Shown piece after piece: positions 51,634 through 59,226 of a stretch of DNA of 64,000 nucleotides. Positions within the stretch are counted from its first letter, which is position 1, and every line of letters begins with the position of its first letter. Made by a program: the position numbers and the translations under genes. The notes under the pieces are model-generated. The model was not told the DNA's origin, searched no databases, and saw only the letters and a program-made list of their open reading frames with translations. Source of the stretch: JBGPLJ01 sp963826145 (GTDB taxonomy: Bacteria; Pseudomonadota; Gammaproteobacteria; Steroidobacterales; Steroidobacteraceae); NCBI GenBank assembly GCA_963826145.1, contig CAWGVW010000002.1, forward strand, positions 868,001 through 932,000. The letters are read 5' to 3'.

Positions 51634-52872
51634 ATGACTGTCGACGGTTCCCTGTCTACCCGGGCGCTCCTTCGCGACCGCAACTTCACCCGGTACCTGC
51701 TCGCCAGAATCTGCGCGACCACCGCCCTGCAGATGCAGAGTGTCGCCGTCGGCTGGCAGGTGTATGCGATCACCGGCCGCTACACCGATCTCGGGTTCAT
51801 CGGACTTGCGGGCTTTCTGCCGTTCGTCTCGCTCGTCCTCATCGCGGGGCAGCTCGCGGACCGGATGAACCGGCGCGTCATCGTCATCGCCTGCTACGTG
51901 GTGGAGCTCTGCGGCAGCCTCGCGCTCCTCGCCTTCAGCATCGTGGGCCTCAAGGTCGTTTGGCCGATCTTCATCGTGGCCGCCGTGTTCGGCGCGACGC
52001 GCGCCTTCATCATGCCGACGACCCAGGCGATGCTGCCGAACCTCGTGCCGACCGAACTCTTTTCGCGCGCGATCGCGGTCAACAGTTCGACCTGGCAGTT
52101 CTCGATGATCGTGGGTCCGACCATCGCGGGCCTCCTCTATCGCTTCGGCGCGCCCGTCGTTTACGGCTCGGTCGCTGGCCTCTCGGCGCTCGCGCTCCTG
52201 CTGATGATCCTCATGACCTACCGCCAGAGTTTTGCCGCAGCGACCGAATCAACGCTGCATTCGCTGTTCGAAGGCCTGAGATTTGTGCGCCGTCGGCCGA
52301 TCGTGCTCGGCGCGATTTCGCTCGATCTCGTCGCGGTGTTATTTGGCGGAGTGATGGCGCTCCTGCCGGCGTATGCGAAAGACGTCCTTCACCTCGGCGC
52401 GGAGGGACTCGGTTGGCTGCGCAGCGCCACGGGCATCGGCGCCGCGCTCATGGCGGCAGCGCTCGCCTCGAGACCGATCTACCGGCGGGTCGGGCGCTGG
52501 ATGTTCGGCGGCGTCGCGGTCTACGGCATCTCGACGATCGTCTTCGGGGTTTCCACGAGCTTCGCTCTCTCGATGCTCGCGCTCGTGGCGCTCGGCGCCG
52601 GCGACATGGTCAGCGTCTACATCCGCCAGACCCTGGTGCAGCTCGAGACACCAGACGCCATCCGCGGTCGGGTCAGCGCCGTCAGCTCCGTCTTCATCGG
52701 CGCTTCGAACGAGCTCGGCGAGTTCCGGTCGGGTCTCGCGGCATCGGCTTTCGGCCTGGTGCCCTCCGTCGTCATTGGCGGCGCCATCACGCTCGGCGTC
52801 ACCGGTCTCTGGGTATTCCTCTTCCCCATGCTCGCGCGCATGAACCTGTTTCCGAGGCAGGAGCAGGGCTGA
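51634..52872 (+). CDS. MFS transporter (EntS-like)
   Basis: 412 residues with about 12 helices. N-terminal LLRDRNFTRYLLARICATTALQMQSVAVGWQVYAIT and the loop LADRMNRRVIVIACY fit the DUF894/EntS-type MFS group of exporters. It has no siderophore genes nearby, so the substrate is unknown. The SOS-boxed radical SAM gene follows after 35 nt but has its own promoter. Confidence 0.9.
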   Translation: MTVDGSLSTRALLRDRNFTRYLLARICATTALQMQSVAVGWQVYAITGRYTDLGFIGLAGFLPFVSLVLIAGQLADRMNRRVIVIACYVVELCGSLALLAFSIVGLKVVWPIFIVAAVFGATRAFIMPTTQAMLPNLVPTELFSRAIAVNSSTWQFSMIVGPTIAGLLYRFGAPVVYGSVAGLSALALLLMILMTYRQSFAAATESTLHSLFEGLRFVRRRPIVLGAISLDLVAVLFGGVMALLPAYAKDVLHLGAEGLGWLRSATGIGAALMAAALASRPIYRRVGRWMFGGVAVYGISTIVFGVSTSFALSMLALVALGAGDMVSVYIRQTLVQLETPDAIRGRVSAVSSVFIGASNELGEFRSGLAASAFGLVPSVVIGGAITLGVTGLWVFLFPMLARMNLFPRQEQG

Positions 52873-52882
52873 TAGACTCAAC

Positions 52883-52898
52883 CTGTATATCCATACAG
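52883..52898. promoter_or_regulatory. LexA box (SOS operator)
   Basis: CTGTATATCCATACAG is an exact CTGT-N8-ACAG palindrome with an AT-rich centre, 9 nt before the ATG of the PA0069-family gene. It overlaps a TGTATAT -10-like element, so LexA would block transcription. In Pseudomonas aeruginosa PA0069 is, as I recall, a LexA-regulated gene, which supports the call. Confidence 0.85.
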
Positions 52899-52907
52899 GT
52901 ACGGCCG

Positions 52908-53993
52908 ATGGATCTCCCTGCAAAGGCGCCGCTGAGTCCCACCAAGGGGCGGGGGGCGCTGACCAATGACAAGACCCGTTTCGAGGCGCGGCAGCTGGAG
53001 CCGGTGGACGATGGCTGGGAGCCGCAGCCGGGGACGGCGGAATTCGTCACTCACGTGAGCCCAGAACCTTGCCGCACCATCATCAGCCACAACGAGTCAC
53101 CCGACGTACCGTTCGAACAGTCGATCAACCCTTACCGCGGTTGCGAGCACGGCTGCGTCTATTGCTATGCGCGGCCGACGCACGCCTACCTGAACCTCTC
53201 GCCAGGACTCGACTTCGAGACCCGTCTCTTCTTCAAGGCGCATGCGGCGGAACTCCTGGAAAAGGAGCTGTCGCGGCCGGGCTATCGGGTGAAGCCCATC
53301 GCTCTCGGTACCAATACCGATCCCTACCAGCCAATCGAGAAGCGGCTCAGGGTCACGCGGTCCATCCTCGAGGTGCTGCAGCGGTTTCATCACCCCTGCA
53401 CGATCGTCACCAAGGGCACGCTCATTGAGCGCGACCTTGATTTGCTTGAACAATTGGCGGCGGAAAGGCTGGTGTCGGTGATGCTGAGCGTGACGACGCT
53501 CGACGACGAATTAAAGCGAATCATGGAGCCGCGCGCGGCCGCGCCCCATGCGCGCCTCAGGACAATCGAGCAGTTGGCGGCCCGCGGCATCCCGGTGGGA
53601 GCGCTCATGGCTCCGGTCATCCCGGCGATCAACGACCACGAGATCGAAAGCGTGGTCGAGGCTGTCGCAGCCAGAGGAGCGCGAACGGCAGGATTCGTGA
53701 TGCTGCGGCTGCCCCACGAACTGAAAACGCTCTTCAGCGAGTGGCTCCAGGCGCACTTTCCGCTGAAAGCCGAGCACGTCCTGTCCCTTGTTCGCGACAT
53801 GCGTGGCGGCAAGACGAACGATCCGCGATTCGGCAGCCGCATGCGCGGCGAGGGCGAGCTGGCGGAGCTCATCGGCCAGCGGTTCAAGCTGGCCGTGCGC
53901 CGTGCCGGCCTCGACCGCCAGCCGCGAACGGAGCTTGATTTGCAGGCTTTCCGGGTGCCGCCGGCCTCGACGCCGCAGCTCGCGCTCTTCTAG
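52908..53993 (+). CDS. PA0069-family radical SAM protein
   Basis: 361 residues. The iron-sulphur motif is CEHGCVYCYA (C-x3-C-x2-C); the flanking NPYRGCEHGC and GTNTDPYQPIEK are hallmarks of this spore-photoproduct-lyase-related group. The reaction is unknown; relation to SplB and SOS control suggest a role in DNA damage response. A LexA box lies directly upstream. The start ATG 52908 is set by the operator; the frame is open upstream, but the sequence there is the MFS gene. Confidence 0.92.
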   Translation: MDLPAKAPLSPTKGRGALTNDKTRFEARQLEPVDDGWEPQPGTAEFVTHVSPEPCRTIISHNESPDVPFEQSINPYRGCEHGCVYCYARPTHAYLNLSPGLDFETRLFFKAHAAELLEKELSRPGYRVKPIALGTNTDPYQPIEKRLRVTRSILEVLQRFHHPCTIVTKGTLIERDLDLLEQLAAERLVSVMLSVTTLDDELKRIMEPRAAAPHARLRTIEQLAARGIPVGALMAPVIPAINDHEIESVVEAVAARGARTAGFVMLRLPHELKTLFSEWLQAHFPLKAEHVLSLVRDMRGGKTNDPRFGSRMRGEGELAELIGQRFKLAVRRAGLDRQPRTELDLQAFRVPPASTPQLALF

Positions 53994-54130
53994 CGCTGAC
54001 CGGGCCGCGCACGTCCCACTCCGGCCGAACTTTGTTCAATCGAGCCGGTCTGCTGCACGACGACTGCGGCAGATGATCCCCACCCGGAACAAGATGACGG
54101 ACCTCTGGTCTCATGGCCGACCAAGGCCTT

Positions 54131-54136
54131 TATACT
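54131..54136 (+). promoter_or_regulatory. candidate -10 for the lipoprotein-kinase cluster
   Basis: TATACT lies 40 nt upstream of the first lipoprotein ATG (54177). No good -35 is seen at 17 bp, so it may need an activator. It is the only plausible start for the 10-kb cluster. Confidence 0.4.
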
Positions 54137-54176
54137 GGTCGCGGACGACGTCGAACGGATAGCGATGGGAGGCAGC

Positions 54177-54878
54177 ATGCAGATCGGGAAACTCGCCGCA
54201 ACGCTCTCCTCAAGGACGCTGCGCTACACGGGACTGGGCGCAGCGGTTCTTGGGATGAGCGGGTGCATGCACGCGGTCATCGAACAGACGCGCGAACTGC
54301 CGACTGCCATCAGCTCCACCGAAGCGGTAGTCATCCTCGCGAAACCGAACGTCGAGGGCTCCGGCACCGAAGACAAGTTCATGGACTGCGTCGGCGACGA
54401 TCTCGCGGGCGGCGCGCATCCGATGCACATCGCATCCAACAATCAATTCGTGGATGACCTCTTCCCCTGGTTCGAACCTTCCACGGCCCCGACGCGGCCC
54501 GAGGCGATCACCGAGCTTCTCAATCGTCCCGGCGTTTCCGAGAAGATCGCTGCCAAGGGCGTGCGCTACGTCGTCTGGGTCGATGGCGTCACGAAGAAGA
54601 CCGATGGTGGCGGCAGCATCGCTTGCGGTGCGGCGCCCGGCGCCGCGGGCTGCCTCGGGTTCGGCTGGTGGGAAAAGCAGTCGGACTATCTCGCCACGGT
54701 ATGGGATCTCAAGCAGGCGCGTTCGGCCGGCAGTGTCACGACCAACGTGACCGGCACCTCCGCGCTCGTCGGTGTCATCGTGCCGCTGCCCTTCATCGCG
54801 CGCGTGCAGGGTACGGCATGCAACCGCATGGCGGGGCAGCTCCGTACCTTCCTGCAGGGCGATACAGCCACCCAGTGA
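54177..54878 (+). CDS. lipoprotein, first gene of the kinase/FHA/vWA cluster
   Basis: 233 residues from ATG 54177, chosen for the GGGAGG site 4-5 nt upstream. The signal ends in a lipobox (LGMSGC). The mature part has SSTEAVVILAKPN, VRYVVWVDGVTKKTDGGGSIACG and a Cys-containing glycine-rich strand region, followed by VTGTSALVGVIVPLPFIARVQGTACN. It is probably anchored in the outer membrane. I do not recognise the family. Confidence 0.75.
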   Translation: MQIGKLAATLSSRTLRYTGLGAAVLGMSGCMHAVIEQTRELPTAISSTEAVVILAKPNVEGSGTEDKFMDCVGDDLAGGAHPMHIASNNQFVDDLFPWFEPSTAPTRPEAITELLNRPGVSEKIAAKGVRYVVWVDGVTKKTDGGGSIACGAAPGAAGCLGFGWWEKQSDYLATVWDLKQARSAGSVTTNVTGTSALVGVIVPLPFIARVQGTACNRMAGQLRTFLQGDTATQ

Positions 54879-54902
54879 TGCCAATCCACTCGGGGTAGTC
54901 TC

Positions 54903-55634
54903 ATGAACGGCAAGCAACTCAAGCATCTGTGCGCATTGGCCGCGATCCTCGTCGTTGCCGCTTGCCAGACGACGGCTGTCGACAAGCCGGCGCCGCCGGT
55001 GCCTTCGGCGACGCCACTGCCGGCACCCGCGTCGATGCCGGTGCCCTCCAAGGAGCCGGTGAGCGGAGCGCCGAGCACGACTTCTTCGACTGGCAGCCCC
55101 GCTCCGACCGGCACGGACAAAAAGACCGGCGAGCCCTCGACTGGCAGCCCCGCGCCGACCAGCACGGACAAGAAGACCGGCGAGTCCTCGACTGCCGGCG
55201 CGGATGATCCGCAGACGAGCGACGAACGACGAGTCGCGGTCGCAAAGCGCCTCGATGATTCGCTCGGCACCTGGGACGAGACGCTGCGCAAGGAACAGTC
55301 CGATCTCGCCAAGTCGCGCGAGCAGCGTGCCGAGGACACCACGAAGACCGCGCAAAAGAATGGCGACGGCGTCGAAGACGTCGACGCGGACGCCGGTGTC
55401 GATCCGGACAAGGACGTGGCGAGGAACGGCGACATGAAGTCTGACGCCGACTCGAAGAAGGATCCGAACGGCGCGAGCGACAACGGAGCGGCGCATCAGG
55501 GCAGCGTGGGCGAGGGTCGCGTCGATGACATTGTCGGCCGCCAGATCTGCGAAGCCGCGCGCAGCGAGACCGATCCGGAGCTTAAGGAGAAGCTCCAGAA
55601 GGAATGTCAGAAATATCGCGATGGCACCGGCTGA
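54903..55634 (+). CDS. lipoprotein with 17-residue tandem repeats
   Basis: 243 residues. Signal MNGKQLKHLCALAAILVVAAC with a clear lipobox. A Pro/Ser/Thr-rich stretch contains two near-identical 17-residue (51-nt) units, STGSPAPTGTDKKTGEP, at 55086-55136 and 55137-55187, then a partial third. The C-terminal half is charged (DPDKDVARNGDMKSDADSKK) and ends in a helical Cys-containing segment (ICEAARSETDPELKEKLQKEC). The low-complexity region looks like a flexible periplasmic tether. Function unknown. Confidence 0.75.
   Translation: MNGKQLKHLCALAAILVVAACQTTAVDKPAPPVPSATPLPAPASMPVPSKEPVSGAPSTTSSTGSPAPTGTDKKTGEPSTGSPAPTSTDKKTGESSTAGADDPQTSDERRVAVAKRLDDSLGTWDETLRKEQSDLAKSREQRAEDTTKTAQKNGDGVEDVDADAGVDPDKDVARNGDMKSDADSKKDPNGASDNGAAHQGSVGEGRVDDIVGRQICEAARSETDPELKEKLQKECQKYRDGTG
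55086..55187 (+). repeat. two tandem 51-nt coding repeats
   Basis: Two in-frame units (55086-55136 and 55137-55187) differ at only a few bases, and a third begins at 55188. In-frame repeats like this can change copy number by slippage, altering tether length. Confidence 0.85.
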
Positions 55635-55662
55635 GCGCCGGCCGACGATAGCGGGGACTCTC

Positions 55663-56958
55663 ATGAGCAAGCTGACACACATGCTGAAAGCCCCGGCGGG
55701 GCTCATTTTCATGGCGCTGCTGCTCGGCGGCTGCATGGTGGAGGAGGAGCGGCCGCAGCCGAAGCTTGCTCCCATCCAGCCGGTGGCCGAAATTCCGCAG
55801 ACCCAGGTCCTTGACGTCGGGGTGCGCCTGTTCGATCCCGGTGTGCCCGCCGACGTGATGACCGACGTCGAACAGCAGGTCAAGCAGGGCATTTTCCCCG
55901 ACCTGCGCAAAGCCGAATCGCGCTACCTCGCGATGAACCTGCGCAACACGCTCGAGAGCTCGGGCCAGTGGGGGGCCGTGCGCGTCATTCCCGACATGGC
56001 GCAATTCGTCGACGTAATCGTCGCGGCGAAGATCGTCGAGTCGAACGGCAAGTACCTGAAGCTCGACGTGAGCGCGATGGACGCGACCGGCCGCAAGTGG
56101 TTCGAAAACAAGCGCTACGAAGCGGTGGCGGACATCGCTTCCTATCACGATGCGCCGACGGCGAAGCCGCGCGATCCGTTCCAGAATCTCTACGTGCACA
56201 TTGCGGACGACCTGCTCGCGGCCCGCAAGAAGCTATCGGTGGCGGATCTCGAAGGCGTGCAGCGCGTTGCTTCGCTCCGCTTTGCCGCGGATCTCGCGCC
56301 CGATCCCTACAAGGCCTATGTCGCGAGTAGCCGCAGGGGCGAGTATTCGGCCGTGCGGCTGCCTGCCGCCGAGGATCCGCTCTATACGCGGATCGACGGC
56401 ATCCGCCAGCGCGATTTCGCGCTCATCGACACGGTGAGCGATTACTACTCGGGCTTCAGCGACGCCATCAGCGATTCGTATTCCGCCTGGCGCCGCGACA
56501 GCTACGACGACATCAGTGAGTACGAGAAACTCAAGTCGCAGGCAACAACGCGCACCGCACTCGGCGCGGCCGCGATCCTGGCGGCCATCTTCGTACCCTC
56601 GCAATGCTCCAACTATGACTACAACTGCCAGCGCATCGAGAGCGCCATGCGCAGCGTCGCGACCATCGGCGGCACGGCGGGCATCCTGAGCGGCCTCAAG
56701 AAGCGGAGCGACGCCAAGCTCAAGGCCGACAGCATCCGTGAGCTCGCAACCTCGTTCCAGTCGGAAGTCGCACCGCAGGTCATCGAAGTGGAAGGGCGGA
56801 CGCTCAGGCTCACGGGAACGGCCGAAGACCAGTACGAAGAGTGGCGCAAGCTCCTGCGCACGCTGTACGTTGAAGAGACGGGCGGCGTCGTGGCGACGCC
56901 GATCTCGACGACCGAGCCCACAGCAGTGGCAACAGGCGCCGCGCCGACGCAGAACTGA
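55663..56958 (+). CDS. lipoprotein of unknown family
   Basis: 431 residues from MSKLTHMLKAPAGLIFMALLLGGC, with a lipobox ending in LLGGC; ATG 55621 is an alternative start. The mature domain has VLDVGVRLFDPGVP and RYLAMNLRNTLESSGQWGAVRVIPD, resembling a periplasmic GNA1162/LPP-type alpha-beta fold, then a Tyr-rich segment (DYYSGFSDAISDSYSAWRRDSYDD) and a hydrophobic stretch (TRTALGAAAILAAIFVPS). It is next in the cluster and ends 9 nt before the kinase gene. Not a family I can name. Confidence 0.75.
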   Translation: MSKLTHMLKAPAGLIFMALLLGGCMVEEERPQPKLAPIQPVAEIPQTQVLDVGVRLFDPGVPADVMTDVEQQVKQGIFPDLRKAESRYLAMNLRNTLESSGQWGAVRVIPDMAQFVDVIVAAKIVESNGKYLKLDVSAMDATGRKWFENKRYEAVADIASYHDAPTAKPRDPFQNLYVHIADDLLAARKKLSVADLEGVQRVASLRFAADLAPDPYKAYVASSRRGEYSAVRLPAAEDPLYTRIDGIRQRDFALIDTVSDYYSGFSDAISDSYSAWRRDSYDDISEYEKLKSQATTRTALGAAAILAAIFVPSQCSNYDYNCQRIESAMRSVATIGGTAGILSGLKKRSDAKLKADSIRELATSFQSEVAPQVIEVEGRTLRLTGTAEDQYEEWRKLLRTLYVEETGGVVATPISTTEPTAVATGAAPTQN

Positions 56959-56967
56959 TGACGCATC

Positions 56968-59226
56968 ATGCCGGCATGGTCGAGCGGACAGAGCATTGCA
57001 GGGCGCTACAGGCTTGAACGACACCTGGGCCGCGGCGCAAGCGCCGAAGCCTGGTCCGCGAACGACACGGTCGACAACTCCCGGGTGCTGATCAAGCTCG
57101 CGAGCGGCGCGGATGGCGCCGCCGCGGTATCTTTCGATCGCGAATACGATGCGAGCCGCGCGCTCGATCATCCCGACGTGCCGCGCGCTCTCGCACACGG
57201 TCGTCACGAAGACAGTCCGTATCTCGTCACGACCTGCGTCGAGGCCCGCAGCCTCGCCGACCGGCGCGGACAGTCTTTCGCCGTCCTCGCGCCGCTCCTT
57301 GTCGGCCTTGCGCGAACGGTCGCCTTCGTCCACGAGAAGGGATGGGTGCACCGGGACCTGAAGCCCGCGAACGTGCTGGTTGGCGGCGATCGGCGCGTCC
57401 TCCTGACAGACTTCGGTCTGGCGGCGCGCATCGGCGAACGGCAGCCGCCAAATGGAGGCTCGACCTTCACACGCAGTCCCGGGCAGGCAGCAGGCGTCCC
57501 GGCCGCGCCAGCCGACGATCTCTATTCCTTCGGCGCGCTGCTGTACGAATTGTTGAGCGGCCATCCGCCTTTCTATCCGGACCAGGCGGCCGCGGATGCG
57601 CCCGACCGGCAAGTTCCCCGGTTCAATCCGGCACATCCGGCGCCGGCCAGCATGGAACGACTGATTGAACAATTGCTCGAAATGGATCCGATGAAACGTC
57701 CAGAATCCATGCATGCCGTTGCAGATGAACTGGAGAAGGCCATGAAAGACACGCACCCGCACCGCGGGCAGCGCTCTCATGGGTCGGTGTCTCTCGGCTG
57801 GCACGCACCGCGCAAGGCGTCGGGCAGGCCGCACCATCGCCCGGGATCGATTCGCTGGTGGCCCTGGGCGGCCGGCTTCGCCGTCGTGGTCGCCGCCTTC
57901 GTCGTATTCGTCGTGCTGCCCGATCACGCGCCGGTCCCGGCGGTCGCGCCAGCCGCCGTTTCGAGCGTGCAATCCGCAGTGCCGTTGTCACCGGCGAGCG
58001 CTGCGGCCCGGGAGGCGGCTGTACGGGCGCAGAATGAATTCGGCGCACGCATTGCGGCGCTCGAGCAACGCAGCGCCGCAGCGTGGGGCGGACCCGAACT
58101 CGCCAAGGCACGCAGTTTCGGCCTCACGGGCGAGGGGTTGCTCAAATCCGAACAGTTTGCCGACGCGCTTGTCGCCTATACCCGCGGCGCCGATCAGCTG
58201 GCCGCAGTAGAGTTCAAAGCGCCGCTCGCTCTCCAGAAGGCACTGGATGATGGCGCCAAGGCACTCGCCACGGCGCGCTCGGGAGAAGCGACACAGGCCT
58301 ACAACCTGGCGCTTGCGATCGATCCGGCCAATGCCGCGGCGAAACATGGCCTGAAGCGCGCGGCCGCTGCCGATCGCGTGCAGGAACTCATCGTGCAGGG
58401 CCGGCGCGCGATCTCCGACAAGCAGTGGGCAGCGGCCGTCGAAGCCTATCGACATGCGCTGTCGCTCGACGACGAGGCGACGGAAGCGCGGGACGGTCTC
58501 GCGGGCGCACAGCGCGCGCTCAATGAGGAGCAGTATCAGACGGCGATGGCGCAGGCGCTCGAGGGCCTGAAGCTGCGTCGCTTCGCCGTCGCCCGCTCGG
58601 CGATCGAACGGGCGCGGCAGCTCCGGCCGCAAGCCGCTGAGCCCCGGGATCTCGCCGGGCGTGTGAATGCTGCCATCGCTGGAACGAAGATCGAGGATCT
58701 GCGCGATGAAGCGGTGGCGCACGAACGCGGCGAGCGCTGGAGCGACGCACTCACCGTGTATGTATCGATTCTCGAACGCAGTCCAACGCTGCTTTTCGCG
58801 CGCGAAGGACGCGATCGCGTGACGCCACGCGTGCAGCTCGATTCGCGCCTGAACGACTACATTGCCCGGCCCGAGCGTCTGGGATCGCCGGAGGTGCGCG
58901 AGGCGGCGCAGCGGTCGGTCGCGGAAGCGGGCCGGGTCGCAGGTCCTGGGACGGTGCTCAGAAACCAGTTGACGAAGGTCGAAGCGCTCCTTGCGACCGC
59001 CGCGACGCCAGTGCACGTCGCCATCGAATCGGATTCGACGACCGAGGTCGTGATCTATCACGTCGGCACCCTCGGCGCCTTTGCGCGCCGGGAAGTCGAT
59101 CTCGCGCCCGGCACTTATACGGTGATCGGCACGCGGACGGGCTATCGCGACGTGCGCCACGAACTCAAGGTGCGGCCGGGCGAAACGCCGGCCGCGCTCA
59201 TCGTGCGCTGTGAGGATCGCATTTGA
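56968..59226 (+). CDS. membrane Ser/Thr kinase with TPR and PEGA-like C-terminus
   Basis: 752 residues. The kinase domain (about 14-265) has the P-loop GRGASAEAW, Lys43 (VLIKLA), HRDLKPAN with Asp130, and DFGLAA at 148-152, all intact. A Trp-rich transmembrane helix (about 296-318) leads to a periplasmic half with TPR-like repeats (LLKSEQFADALVAYTRGADQL, AAVEAYRHALSLDD) and a C-terminal PEGA-like strand unit (EVDLAPGTYTVIGTRTGYRDV). The phosphotargets are likely the FHA proteins encoded just downstream. The stop overlaps the next start (TTGA). Confidence 0.92.
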   Translation: MPAWSSGQSIAGRYRLERHLGRGASAEAWSANDTVDNSRVLIKLASGADGAAAVSFDREYDASRALDHPDVPRALAHGRHEDSPYLVTTCVEARSLADRRGQSFAVLAPLLVGLARTVAFVHEKGWVHRDLKPANVLVGGDRRVLLTDFGLAARIGERQPPNGGSTFTRSPGQAAGVPAAPADDLYSFGALLYELLSGHPPFYPDQAAADAPDRQVPRFNPAHPAPASMERLIEQLLEMDPMKRPESMHAVADELEKAMKDTHPHRGQRSHGSVSLGWHAPRKASGRPHHRPGSIRWWPWAAGFAVVVAAFVVFVVLPDHAPVPAVAPAAVSSVQSAVPLSPASAAAREAAVRAQNEFGARIAALEQRSAAAWGGPELAKARSFGLTGEGLLKSEQFADALVAYTRGADQLAAVEFKAPLALQKALDDGAKALATARSGEATQAYNLALAIDPANAAAKHGLKRAAAADRVQELIVQGRRAISDKQWAAAVEAYRHALSLDDEATEARDGLAGAQRALNEEQYQTAMAQALEGLKLRRFAVARSAIERARQLRPQAAEPRDLAGRVNAAIAGTKIEDLRDEAVAHERGERWSDALTVYVSILERSPTLLFAREGRDRVTPRVQLDSRLNDYIARPERLGSPEVREAAQRSVAEAGRVAGPGTVLRNQLTKVEALLATAATPVHVAIESDSTTEVVIYHVGTLGAFARREVDLAPGTYTVIGTRTGYRDVRHELKVRPGETPAALIVRCEDRI

